From Tubiluchus corallicola (taxonomy: Eukaryota > Priapulida > Priapulimorpha > Priapulimorphida > Tubiluchidae), in the NCBI GenBank assembly GCA_030141605.1, contig JAQGDQ010000034.1, positions 124,001 to 188,000 on the forward strand: DNA of 64,000 bases. The letters run 5' to 3'. A program made the position numbers and the translations under genes. The number at the start of each line of letters is the position of its first letter. Position 1 is the first letter of the stretch. Below the pieces are notes generated by a model. It made no database searches. It saw only the letters and a list, made by a program, of their open reading frames with translations, and had not been told where the DNA came from. Positions 22,868-37,115 of the stretch are shown here, piece after piece.

Positions 22868-25800
22868 TTAGCGTTTCTTTGTAATCTTTGATTTTTTGCC
22901 AGTCGTGGTGAGAAAAATGTCACTGTACTGCAATGGCATATAACCGTAAATCTGGATTAGTTCATTAATACATCTCGTTCTATTGTTTCTATGCATGTTT
23001 CCTGGTGCATGTTGTAGACCCTTGTACGTTTGCGCGGTATTATCAATTTTTTTGTACTTTTTTGGCACAATGCACACTCCCGCCACGTCCTTTAGTAGAT
23101 GTGAGATGGCAAAGTTGACTGCAATGTCGTCACAGTTGTTATAGTGGTCAATCATGTTAAATACGCTCTGTGGAAGTTCCTGAAAAACCCGGAAGTAACT
23201 CCTGTGAAGCAACATTGGCCCTAGAGATTAAATAAAAGTGATGCTGAGTAAATTGAAATAAGCTGAGGTGGGAGTTACTAGGGTCGCAGACTTTATGTAA
23301 AGCCCACCTCATACTCTATGTAAAGACCACCTCAGATTCTATATAAAACCCACCTCAGATTCTATATAAAGTCCATCTCAGGCACTATATAAAGTTCACC
23401 TCAGACCCTATGTAAAGCCCACCTCAGACTCTACATAATATAAAGTCCACCTCAGACTCTGTATAAAGCCCACCTCAAACTCTATATGAAACTCACATCA
23501 GACTCTATATGAAACCCACCTCATTATAATCACATACGTCAATATTTCTGTTTTCTCATCTGTTAGCAAGTTAATGATAGCCGGACTATTGCTTAACCGG
23601 AATCGGGTTATATAAAAAAATGTCAGGTGTACATAGGCTAAAGGTCGTAAAAATTCCAATGCCAGTAGTTTCGCCTTTTCTAGCTTGGCCTAGAATATCC
23701 TTATATGACACAGTAAAAACGTATATAGGGACTCAATCTTGGCCCATGCGGGCACGCCATCCTTGCATATAAAAGAAATAATAATGTCCTGTCGTGACGT
23801 CATAGTTATTATTTCTTTAAGTTAACTAAATCTGGAAACTTTACCTCCACCAAGATTCGAACCCAGATTTTCTCTTCGGCAAAATAGGGAAAAACAAAAT
23901 AAAAACAAAAATTGCTCTAATACAGAAATAGATGGCTAACCTGGAAGTATAATCGAATATTTTCCTCTAATATTGTATGTTATGTACTCAAATGATCCAT
24001 CTGGATTTCGCGCATGCGCTCTGCATTCAAATCCAAATATTTTGTTTGGCATCTAAACGAAAAGCACATTCAGTTGGGGCAATTTTATGCACTAGTACAA
24101 CAATTACTTTTTTTGTATAGTAATTAATTTTTCAGGTTAATACAGGTGCGTAATTATAATATTATAATTACACAAGAGCGCTCATCACCACTGATACTTC
24201 AAGTGTGACCTATTTATTTCATGAGATTTAACATAACAAGGGCACATACACTTGCTGAGCAAAGTTATTAAAATTTATGGAACAGTACACTTTAGATGAG
24301 ACGTTTAATTCAGCGCAAAATTTAATTTGCAATGTTAAGAAACGTAAAAATATAACATCCGAACAAAATTCGGCCTGTAGTGTACGATCGTCGAGTCATT
24401 TTTACTGCCACAAAAACTAAAGAATTCGTGTTCTACTTTGCTTCATTTCTGACGTAACGTGAACAAGTAAAGCATTGGGTTTGATTGTGAAAATAAGCTT
24501 ATCGCTGTAAAATCACGATTAAGTCGCTGAAGAGGTTGATTGACCATCATAAACTGATTAAAATTAAGCTATGACAATGGCCGTTTTCGCGTTACCATAT
24601 CTGAAGAAAACATATACCTGTTTCCAAGCGGCATAGGCTCTGAGAATGTCATATTCGCTAATTAATGTGTCATCATCACTAATTAAGACAGCTAAAACAT
24701 GAAAATAAAGACGAGATATAAATGACAAACGAGACAATACGTATAATTAAAAATAACATTAAAATTTTATGGCAATTCGCCATCTTTATTGCCAACGTTA
24801 TCTTGATACACTTTCATCTATATTTTATGTATTATTTAATCAACTTATGTATTTGTACATGTGTGTTCAAAAATGCCAATACACACACTTTGCCACAAAT
24901 GCTTACATTAATTTCAACCTTATGCAATACAATACCATTATATTTGTTATAAACATATAATCTAAAAGCAAGTTCGTTTAATTTTTTCGGGGGAAAACGT
25001 ATAAATTTTAAAATTTCCGAGACGTTTGATGGATGCTCTTGTTTACTTTAGCTCTGTGTTCCTTTTCTCCCTTTCTGTTTTTGTGCTTGCGCCATCTTTG
25101 ACCGTATTCCTGCCTATCTCTACCGCACACGGTGTCTTATTTTGCATTTTCTAGGAGTCTAAATTTGCAAATCTGCTATAAAAGCTGGCATCACTGATAC
25201 AATTTAATACTTTTATTAAACAAACAAAACGTTTATTGGGGTGCTCCCCACATTGTCAATTGTAAACAACTGTGAGTCAAAATCTTCAACAATTGGTATG
25301 ATCATAAACCGAAGTAATAAGGAAAATCTTTGGAATTGATAAAAGTATTTGTTCAATAAATAACGAAGTATAACTAATTTAATTAATAATTTAATATATT
25401 AATAAATGTAACAAAAAATTGTTTAATAGAGGTATAAATTTTCAGTTACTTGAAATGATAGATATTATTTAGCAATCAATATAGTTTTTCCTAGTGTTTA
25501 AAAATCTGCGGAATTTCAGAGCTGGAATTTGCGTCTCTGAAAACTATATCTACACTTGAGTGATACTGTTGTCACTAGAAAGTTAGTTATGCGAATTCTA
25601 AAGTGGCGTTTATGTAACATCCGGAATGCGCTATGCGTTAGACACCTGCAGAATAACTGCGGAATAAAAAACTAATAGGAAATAAATACAGAAAAAATAA
25701 CGCATTACGCAAGTCAGATAAACGGGTGCATAGAAAATAATATAAACCGATTTTATCTATTCCGCACCGCCATAGCGCGTACGCATTCCGGATGCTATAT

Positions 25801-26642
25801 AAACGCCACTTAATGCTACTTTTCTGGACCTGTACATCATGTAACCTCCATATTCGTGAAATGCCTTTGTTTTTGGACAATATATCTAAATAATATCTAT
25901 GACTGGAAATTACCATCTGTTAATAAATCAGGTGAGACTTTCCATCTATTCGCCAAGGTGTTTGTAGACGGAGTTACGACAACCAGCTTCTTGCCTCGAC
26001 CCTCCAATATGTACTGAGGAAAATCTGGTACATTTTCTCCTGAATAAACAAATTAGATGGAAATTAAAGCTACTGAGATTTACGAACTATTTTAGAATAA
26101 ATAAATGAAAGAGTGAATGAATAAATGAACAAACAAATGAATGAATGAATGAATGAATGAATGAATGAATGAATGAATAAACGAGTGAATGAATGAATGA
26201 ACGAACATGCGAATGAAAGGTACAATAAGTCACTCAGTTTTCACTTAACTCATTTCACTCAGTTTTCACTTAACCAGCAATCCATATCACTTAGCCATGC
26301 GTTTGTCCGTTCAAATGTCTTTCAGTCTGTCCAGTCACTCATTCATCTGACCATCAGTCCATTAAATCATGTGAAATCTATCTTACCCAAGTTGTGCCAG
26401 ATCATCACAATCTTGCTAACAGAATCCATGCTAGCGTAGTTCAAAAGCACCCTCATGAGTAAGTCATTACGTTTGTACGTAAGCAGTATCACAGTAAAAT
26501 CAGGAATGATGCCATGAATATTATAAGCATCATCACTCATCGCGTATTCATTTATCTTATCTTCATGAACAATCAAAAGAAGCTGAACGCCGAGAAATGC
26601 AGAGAAACAAATAAAGCACACCCATCGCAGCCATGTCTTCAT
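22868..26642 (-). CDS. EXTL2: EXTL2-like alpha-N-acetylhexosaminyltransferase (GT64)
   Basis: Five coding exons on the minus strand: 26642-26387, 26039-25914, 24691-24618, 24052-23941 and 23220-22868. Phases join (1,1,0,1) and total 921 nt, so 306 residues, close to the ~330 of animal EXTL2. Order: a short cytoplasmic MKTWLRW, a signal-anchor helix (VCFICFSAFLGVQLLLIV), the first Rossmann motif FTVILLTYKRNDLLMRVLL, MIWHNLG joining GENVPDF, then AVLISDDDTLIS holding the metal/UDP-binding aspartates. Next come KIFGFECRAHAR, KYSIILPG, and the C-terminal catalytic part NCDDIAVNFAISHLL with CINELIQIYGYMPLQYS. In known relatives this Golgi/ER type II enzyme transfers GlcNAc/GalNAc to the glycosaminoglycan linkage region. 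Every intron has GT/AG ends. Introns hold a MITE, a minisatellite and a GAAT repeat. It lies upstream of two sulfotransferases and a xylosyltransferase. Confidence 0.93.
23291..23522. repeat. 23 bp minisatellite, about ten units
   Basis: Tandem units of the type GACTCTATATAAAGCCCACCTCA, moderately diverged, lie in the last intron of the EXTL2-like gene about 70 bp before the acceptor of the final exon (reading on the minus strand). Confidence 0.92.
25601..25811. mobile_element. MITE with ~30 bp inverted ends
   Basis: Starts AAGTGGCGTTTATGTAACAT and ends with the near-perfect complement (ATAAACGCCACTT). The homology of the arms continues through CCGGAATGCG. It is 211 bp, noncoding, and lies in intron 2 of the EXTL2-like gene. 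A clear target duplication was not seen. Confidence 0.85.
26105..26215. repeat. GAAT microsatellite
   Basis: Imperfect then perfect GAAT/AATG repeats in intron 1 of the EXTL2-like gene. Confidence 0.9.
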
Positions 26643-28005
26643 ACCAAGAAAACTACTGCTTAACTAACGCGTCATAGATAAAATTTCTGAAATAAGACCA
26701 ACATTGTATAAGTGCTTGTGACGCAGACTCGGAAATCTAATCACATACTTAGGCACGTTGAAGAAATTCACGTACTTCTATGTCACGGTCAGACAACTTT
26801 TCGTGTAGCCCACGCGCTGCTAATAAGAAAAAGGTGCACGTAAAACCTACATAACAAGGTCATTGCTTTAAAAATGCTACGTTGGGTTTGATTTTAGTAA
26901 GAACAATTCGGTGACTTTTTTGTTTGTTTTTTATTTGCAGTGAAAGAAATACTTGATAATAAGCTACGTTCGACTGCGGTTCAAGAGTTCAAGCCTAGTC
27001 TAATAATAGTTTCACTCCCCTAACCACAACGTAGAATGAATCGCGTTTTTGCAAGTGTGAAATTGGTTAATTTGCGAGCTTGTTGGCTACCTGGCTGGCT
27101 GGCTTGCTGGCTGATTGTCTAAGTGAAAGTGACGGACTAACTGACTGACTGACTGTCTGACTGACTGACTGACTGACTGACTGACTGACTGACTGACTGA
27201 CTGACTGACTGACTGAATAAATGAACGGACGAATTCACTTTATTCTTCAAGTTTGTTCACCTTATTTTATTGTAATTGTTGCTAATAATATGCTAATAAT
27301 CTCTAGCTAATAATCAAAGGGTAAAACTCATTCAAATGACCTGCAAACTTGCTACCTGGCCACCGGTCATTTTACCTTAACTCGATCTGCACAACAAGAG
27401 GTTTTTAACTTAACTTAACCAGGCAGAAAGAGCCGACAAAACACCTGCCTCTGTAAGTACGATGGAATTTCTCGTACAATTTCAGATGAACGCGCATAAT
27501 TACGGCATTTCACCGACCATTGTCTATTGTCAAGAGTTTATCAAGTTATTGTCAAGCGGAAAATCGGGCACTGACCAGTGGTTAGTACATTAACCCGTTC
27601 ATTAAGAGTTTCTAAAACCCCTACCTTTCGTGTGAATACCTCAGAGAAAACAGAAGTTACTAACGCCAGCCTTTAAAGGTAAAATGATTGTAGCAATAGG
27701 TTCTGTCCAAGGAATCAACGAGGTTGTGCGTTTTTTTTTCGTATATTTCTAAATAAATTGATTCAAATTTATTAAATAGCGGGAGCAGATGCGCTCAAGT
27801 TTCTCTTCTTCTGTTCTTTCCTGCTCTACGGGTGAAGATTGAAATTTATTGAATAGTTTTTTAAAGTCAATGTTTGTAGATATTGGTGAGTATTTATAGA
27901 CCACTATAACTGCTTGTGGTATGTTAATTATGCGAGCGCACGTAAGTCATTTTTGAAAAAATAGTATGTTTCCTTTCAATATTTTAAAGAGTAGATTGTT
28001 TTTAC
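26643..28005. other. Spacer with GACT microsatellite
   Basis: No gene seen. It should contain the 5' UTR and promoter of the minus-strand EXTL2-like gene just above 26642. A long GACT tetranucleotide run lies at 27135-27217. Confidence 0.6.
27135..27217. repeat. GACT microsatellite
   Basis: About twenty GACT units with a single interruption. The same tetranucleotide occurs inside the tandem array units near 2225, 4385 and 6540. Confidence 0.95.
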
Positions 28006-28009
28006 CTAC

Positions 28010-28330
28010 AGTTTAAGAATGTGTCCGGTTTGCTTTAACCGGGTGGGTCATGCCCTGAGATTATCAGAGGACAGTCCACTTATTAAAGCTTTCGATGAAT
28101 CAATTCAACCATCAAAGAAGCCAAGGGGTGGTAGATCGCTCACATGGATTTATTCAATTCCAGATTTGCTCAGTGGTCAAATATCCAGTGGTGATCTTGA
28201 ATGCTGTGATGGAAACTCCGGAAAAGCGAATCCGGAAAGCCAGCATTGGACTGGACACTCAATAAAGTATTTTTACAGCATTAACAAAGGCTCTTAAACC
28301 AAGCGGTCAAATATTGGCGCATACGCACCT
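28010..28330 (+). pseudogene. C-terminal fragment of a non-LTR retrotransposon ORF2
   Basis: Reads WVGHALRLSEDSP-like sequence followed by KKPRGGRSLTWI, the arrangement found at the end of many non-LTR pol proteins (GH-LR...P followed by RGRP-x-W). After ~28180 the frame breaks. Only the tail of the element remains. Confidence 0.6.
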
Positions 28331-28780
28331 CAGGCGGATTTGGCAAAGAGAACTAGTTTTGACAGATAATGAATGGGTGTTAAAAGACATCATGAAAGCT
28401 TCGCAAAGTTTGCAGTACTTATGACATCTACGCACAATGATGATTATAACTTCAACAATATTTATTGCCTCTAAAATGATTACTGACCACTCAAACACTC
28501 ACTCCTTGTTATGAGAATTTTAAAATCACAACACAAACGCTATAACTATATAACATCATTTAATGACCGGCAATTTTAAAATAATTACCTGGTACAATAC
28601 TGCATATATTAAACATCTAATTAATTAAAATGAGTACACAAAAACTTGCATTAAAAGTCAATTATTAAGATTAAATTAGACACAAAGTTATATCTTAATT
28701 ATATAATTAATGAAAAGTTAATGTCTTAGATTTTCTTTGGATTGTTATAATGAATGCTAGTGAATGTCTGTACAGTAAAT
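28331..28780. other. Noncoding spacer
   Basis: AT-rich, nothing recognised; the first bases may belong to the 3' end of the preceding retroelement fragment. Confidence 0.4.
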
Positions 28781-29031
28781 TCAACTTTAACACTCAGTAG
28801 CTTATTTGAAAAAAGACTTTGCACTGGTTTGTCACATCTTGTTTAACAATCTACATGTTTTCAGATACAGCCGGACACATCTGATGTTGTGTCCTAATCC
28901 AAGTTTTAACTACTTGATTTCTTGGCTTATTACTCATGTCGCCATCATCATATTCTTCGCCAGAGTTCGCGCACTTGAGATAAAATCCAAAGGCTGTTAA
29001 TCAATTCCAATTAAAAACCATGCCAAAGGGC
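28781..29031 (+). repeat. Dispersed repeat, copy A
   Basis: Shares about 235 bp with 30658-30892 in the same orientation, including GACTTTGCACTGGTTTGTCA and CAGATACAGCCGGACACATC. The copies differ by a few substitutions and a ~17 bp indel near GCGCACT. Noncoding, family unknown. Confidence 0.9.
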
Positions 29032-29534
29032 CATAAAACATTCTTGATGATATCTTGGCTTAACTACCAAATTTGAAACCGATGAAAACCCTAAACACTG
29101 ATAATTGGTTGCACTCGTTTTATCAATGATACGAGTAGGCGTAAGTACATGCTGGGGCTATGGTCACCATCATCATAGTCGTCATTGTCGTCGTCGATGT
29201 CGTCATCGCTATCATCTCGATCTTATAGTTTAGGTGCTATTTTTAACTCAAAGTGGACATTAGCGATATTATCAACGTTTTCGCACTACAGAATTCCGTG
29301 CAGGTGTAAACAGGAAATACTTTTAGGAGACCCTAGCTGTTTAAGGTGAGTGACTCTATAATAGGCGTCTGTTAACGCGGTGCAAATCCCATTTAATCCA
29401 CTATGTTGCGCACATTTTGCACCAAGCGGATAAGTATCAATTATCAATTGAAATTACCCCTCCCATCCGCAGTTTTCGAATTGTTCAGCTTCAAGAACTC
29501 AAGTCTCAAAGGCCATTAAGTCTCTATTTTTTTG
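29032..29534. other. Noncoding spacer
   Basis: Contains a short degenerate GTCATC-rich trinucleotide tract near 29170-29220. No gene seen. Confidence 0.5.
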
Positions 29535-29755
29535 TTTTTCACAGGATCTTTCGCCCTTCACGGACTTCATCAGCTGTAAAGCAGAGATACAATAACAATA
29601 CAGCTAAAAATAAAATGAAGGTACACAATGGCGATTTTGCACATGTATATGTATATCAATACAAAAAAACTTTATAAGTAGTTTTACCTGTAATTTGTAT
29701 CTCTACTTTATAGCTGATGAAGTCCATGAAAGACAAAAGCTCCTGTGAGAAAAAT
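29535..29755. mobile_element. Fold-back (inverted-repeat) element
   Basis: Arms of about 60 bp (29535-29593 and 29695-29755) are near-perfect inverted copies. The strongest part is TTCATCAGCTGTAAAGCAGA, facing its complement in the second arm. The loop of ~100 bp is AT-rich and noncoding. A single related arm (GACTTCATCAGCT...GTAAGCAGA) occurs at about 50004-50040. Confidence 0.85.
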
Positions 29756-30657
29756 TTGAGACTCAATGGGCACTTTGACTTCTTTACGATTATGACAATG
29801 GCAAGTCTCAGAAGAGCACTATCTTATATTCAGCTTCAAATGAATGTGAGAAATGGTGAAGAAATCTATAGCGCCCTGCGAAAAAATTAGAAGCAATGTG
29901 ACGTTGTGGGATAATGTCTCGCATGTTAACGGCGTTTTTTTGCCGTCAAATATTCAAATGGCTATCAGTGTTTTCAAAAATAGGCGTGCATGTTTTGCCT
30001 GCTTATTATGCTTTTCAAAAGAAAACATTTTTCGCATAGCAATTGGACAAGTCTTGTACATGAAACTAAATTACTAGTCTCAAACAGCAGTAATTGTGGT
30101 GTTACTGTAGATTTGTCACGCCTACTCAATTGTAACTGGTCAATAAACTACTTAAATTACGTTACCTGGCTTGACACGGGGTTCATGGAACTTTGATAAC
30201 AGTGACAAAGTCGTTGTATCAGCAGACAAACTGATGACATTTCGCTCAAGCTTGCGAGTAATTTGTTAAGTGAAAGTTCAAAAATCTGATCCTTGAGTTA
30301 GACGAACATTCTAAAATATTCATGACACTGCCTTTTCCCACTAACGACGAATGTGACTGAACTACCTTTAGGCATAGGTACGAGGCGGGGGGTCGGGAGG
30401 GGGCGACTGCTTGCTTTGCTTTTGTTTTGCTTTTGTAGACAGTCAGTCTATATCCTACATAAGTATAAATGTGTACCCGGTTGTTTTATTTGGAAATGAT
30501 ATAGCCTATCGAAAGTTAGAGGATTTTCAGGGCAAATTTCTTCTGCCCCCTTGTGACACTGCCTGCAGAATTTAATCTCAAGTTTTTACAAAGTGAGCCA
30601 CACAAGTAGATAATAAAACAGCTGATTTACATGACTAACATGAGTTACCTATTATAA
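29756..30657. other. Noncoding spacer
   Basis: No gene recognised. Short open stretches at 29853-30196 have no splice or domain support. A G-rich patch lies near 30385-30405. Confidence 0.5.
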
Positions 30658-30892
30658 ATGTAACTTTAACACTCAATAGCTTATTTGAAAAAAGACTTTG
30701 CACTGGTTTGTCACATCTTGTTTAACAATCTACATGTTTTCAGATACAGCCGGACACATCTGATGCTAGCCTAATCCAATGTTTTAAATATTTGATTTCT
30801 TGGCTTATTACTCATGTCGCCATCATTATATTCTTCGCCAGAATTTGCGCACTGTTAATCAATTCCAATTAAAGACCACGCCAAATGGCCAA
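30658..30892 (+). repeat. Dispersed repeat, copy B
   Basis: Second copy of the ~235 bp repeat at 28781-29031, same orientation, 1.9 kb downstream. Confidence 0.9.
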
Positions 30893-31056
30893 AAAACGTA
30901 TTTGTATAAACAAATAGACTGATATACATTGATAAGCGTTTCTGGTACCGCTTCTGTACTTTCCTGGCTTTGTGTATTTCAATTTGAACTATTAACTAAC
31001 CAATTACTCGTATTTTTGAACTAACTACCTGTGTAATTATATTCTCGAACTAACCA

Positions 31057-31095
<39 letters not shown>

Positions 31096-32985
31096 CTCAA
31101 CTAAAATGTTTTCGTTGCACATAGTGGAAATACTTTGATCAGTATATGAAGGGTAGTCGAATAACCTTGAATACGATAATTAATCGTTATGTGAGCGATG
31201 CTTGCTTTAAAGTATTTGCTAGATCATTTTATAAAACAAAATGATGCGTATGTTTCAAAGATATTGAAAACGCAATGCACATAAAAAGTTATATCAATTA
31301 CCATTACTATCTATATATTCGTCTAAAATTTTCCTTTTTTTTCAGTTTTTAAAAATACGCAAAAACACATTTTTTAAATCATTACACAATTTCTGTTCCA
31401 CGGAAACTGCACGAAAGTTTACAAAAATTTTACCAACTTTTTTAGGAAGTTTACAAGTTACAAGTTTTAAATAACTTTCTAATTATAGGCTACGATTACA
31501 GTTGCATAATCATAACTGTTTTAGCAATGTTTTGGATTTTTCATAGATAAATGAAATGAATAACTACGTAATATTACGGTAGTGTGTGTTGCTATTCAAA
31601 TTCTGTTTTTATTGGCTCTCGCTTTGAAATTTTGCAGCCAAAGAATTGTTATATTACGCATTTTTTTATTTTTTTAGTTGTGAAATTTTTACCATGATTG
31701 GTATTGAGTTTTTACTGAAATTATTTGATTTTAGTTTTGTGATCAAAGCTTAAAGTGATTCAACCAGATTCTAGGGAAAAGGAAATGTGACAGATTTCGG
31801 GACAGAATCAATAACTATGTTAAAAACTGAGAATGTCGAAACAAACGATGAAAACAGAAAATAGAATTTAATTTTAACGTGACCTAAAGAACAGCCTCTA
31901 AACCATATTATAACTAACATTATGCTCACGATTGTACCAAGGTTCCATAACAATTCGTGATTGGTTCTAAATAAAAATAAAGACAGAATTAACAACCACG
32001 ATATATGTTATATAATGATGTATACAACAAGTAAAATAAAGCGGGCAAGAAAATAAGCAAGAACAAAAGGTGAAAACTTAAAATTAATTCAAAATGATCA
32101 AAAATTACGTGATAAGAAAGAACTGAGAAATCAAACAATGACAATTCAAACTAATTATCGGATAAATTTGCGTTAATGTGACCCAAATAGCAAATAAGTA
32201 AAACGAGCAAATATTAGTAATAAGCATGCAAACATTCAGATAAGAAATCAATTAAATTGTCAAAATATCAATCATTATAATCATAGTAAGAACGGTCACG
32301 AAATTTTAAAGCAATGCCAAGTCACATAAGAAGCTTGTAGCAAAGAAACAGGTAACCTGCCTTGCTGGTTTGAGTGTAAATTTTATCTCACTTAAATGCG
32401 GTAAATACAAAAGCGTAATATACAGAAGTGTTATAAGGACAAGTTTATTCAGAAGTCACGAAAGTATACATTAAAAATATCAAAACAGTGTGATTTTAAA
32501 CGGAAAAGATGGTAATTATGCTAAGTATGTATGATACCTGAAATTGTAACACTTGTTACACACAAAAAAATTAATATCAAAATAGAAAAAGTTTTAGATG
32601 ATGCGTAATATTTCTAGACGTGACAAATAAATTCAAAATTGATTAACACACACAATGTGCGGTAACTCGCGAATTAATGACGAAGTTTCAATTTTTAAAT
32701 AATTGTTCTGCAACTATAAAATTTGATCAATCAATTCTTTTCGCAATTTATGTATCGAATTTTCATTAGTATTTTTTATCTTTTTAAGAATTAGTCATTG
32801 TTTTAACGTGCGTAAATAAAGAAATGAGCAACAATAAAATAATTAACTAAACAAATATATTAATTTTATGAACAAAAATATATATAACCAGCTTATGAAA
32901 CAGACAAATAAATAAATAAATAAATAGTAAATAAATAAACAAAGTAATAAACAAGTGGATTAATTTATGCTTACTTTACTTATAG
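30893..32985. other. AT-rich spacer upstream of the sulfotransferase genes
   Basis: No gene seen. An AT dinucleotide run lies at about 31060-31093. The first exon (5' UTR) of the sulfotransferase gene must lie here or further left, because coding exon 1 is preceded by an acceptor at 32985. Confidence 0.5.
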
Positions 32986-35391
<2,406 letters not shown>

Positions 35392-35399
35392 CTTCCACA

Positions 35400-36220
35400 T
35401 AACTTAATTCACCCATTACACTATGCCTAAGACAAGTTTGATTGCAAAATTTAATCATACGTCTAATCACTGCTATGCCAAATAATGAATGCACCGTTTC
35501 TTACTAGCGTTTTCTTTCACATTTTTGCGCAAATTCTCTCGCTAGTCATGGCAGACAAGCTCTACGTATTGCGATAACTTGCGAAAGAAAGCTCTCTACT
35601 CAGAATGTTCCGTTAGGCAGTGCTCTTCTCCGGAAGTACGAACCCAGGTTATGACTTATGACACATTATGATCTGTTACATTTGCGATACATAGTTATTG
35701 GTAGTAGCTTAAAGTGCAGGTGACAAAAGTGTGTAAAAAATTAATGTTTCTTAAATGCGCGCGAAAGACAATAAGGCAGTCCGGATTGACCAAATGACCA
35801 TTAGTTATATTCGACAAAACCACGTTAATGCCGCTGAATCCGAGCCCCTTACCTTGAGCAGAGTCATTGACCTTGTTTGGGGCGCTTAGTTTAAACAGAA
35901 GGCGAAATTAGCGTTATATATCATTTGGCACTCTGTACGGAAGTTTAAATTTATGTGAATTGTTAGAATTTGTTGTTTTTAGTTTTAATGTGCAGTTACT
36001 AAAGCAAACTTTAACAAAAACTTGTAAACAGTAAAGAAAGTTAAATTTTAAGTTATAAGCAAATACATGAATGCGATTTTAAAATATTTGCTAATACATC
36101 AAGTTACAGTTTGCTGTGCCGTAGCTAGGTTTCTAGTACTTAATGCTAACAAGGATGCTACAAAGCCACAATAAATTCTATTTTGATACGAAACTTGATA
36201 GACAGGATAAGTGAAATAGT
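35400..36220. other. Spacer between the sulfotransferase copies
   Basis: Holds the 3' UTR of copy 1. No second membrane-anchor exon for copy 2 was found. AATAAA occurs near 36171 and is a candidate distal polyA signal. Confidence 0.45.
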
Positions 36221-36221
36221 T

Positions 36222-36302
36222 AGAATGCAGCCTGGATTTGAACCTGGGGCCTTCTGCTCAGACGTCTCAGATCACTAGGCCATCATTGGTCAAAGCAGTC
36301 TA
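36222..36302 (-). repeat. tRNA-derived SINE fragment
   Basis: On the minus strand, GATGGCCTAGTGATCTGAG (A-box region) is followed by CAGGTTCAAATCCAGGC, a perfect polymerase III B box. There is no complete cloverleaf. Confidence 0.65.
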
Positions 36303-36559
36303 AGTTCATCCCTTATAGATTGCTTACACTTGAGTGATTCTAACTAATTAAATTATTTTTTTTATCTCATTTTTTTATTAATGTTAGTTTTTATTTTGTT
36401 TTGGCTCAAAATTATTCACTGAGCATTAATTTCTTCATTTGATTTTATTTTTGTTTCAAAATTAATAAAAATGTAATCTAATTGGTTAGAATGACTTAAG
36501 TGTGAGCGATCTAACATTGGAAATATTGACTTTACTTAGCCAGGTATAAGTGGCGAAAT

Positions 36560-36790
36560 TTTGGTTGCCTTGACCTTTAGAGAATGCATCATTTACATAA
36601 GCAAAAGGTCCCTCGTTCAATTCCAGGCTTCGTCCAGACGCTTTAGTCTGTTGGCAACGCGTCTACATTCCGTCAAGTAAGTCGATCCTGGGGCCGGGTC
36701 ATACCAAAGACTAAAAATGGTGCCAGCTGTTGCCCTGCCTGGCGCGTAGTATTTAGGATAAAAGTTGGGTGACAAAAAGTTTTGTTATGT
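36560..36790 (+). repeat. tRNA-derived SINE with core-like domain
   Basis: A B-box-like CGTTCAATTCCAGGC at about 36613 is followed by a 3' body containing GGGCCGGGTCATACCAAAGA and GCCTGGCGC. The body resembles conserved central domains of animal tRNA-SINEs; I give no family name. Confidence 0.5.
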
Positions 36791-37115
36791 AGTTGCAATT
36801 TGTTATTTACAGTCTGCGGTAAAAGCCTCATGGCAGGCTTGCTCTTTCTGTTGAACGTAAAAAGCCAACTATAAATAAAGGTTATTTATATTATTAATTA
36901 TTACAACTTTTTCACGGTTCCCGTTTCCCAGATTCGGAATCGAAAATTTAATTAGTCGTGAGTTTGTAAAATCCTTTATAATGATCCTGACATCAGGATT
37001 GTAATAATTAAAAAAGCAATTTGTCAGGAAACTGGTTTGATACGTTTTGTCATATAAAGAGAACATGTAATCAATTAAGTTGACCTGCTGCGCCAATACG
37101 AAAATTATTTGACAG

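Noticed and set aside
23291-23522. CRISPR-like array
   Set aside because: Units are contiguous 23 bp minisatellite repeats without unique spacers, in an animal intron.
29853-30196. Overlapping plus-strand open frames of about 70 codons
   Set aside because: No domain, no splice support and no conservation signal available.
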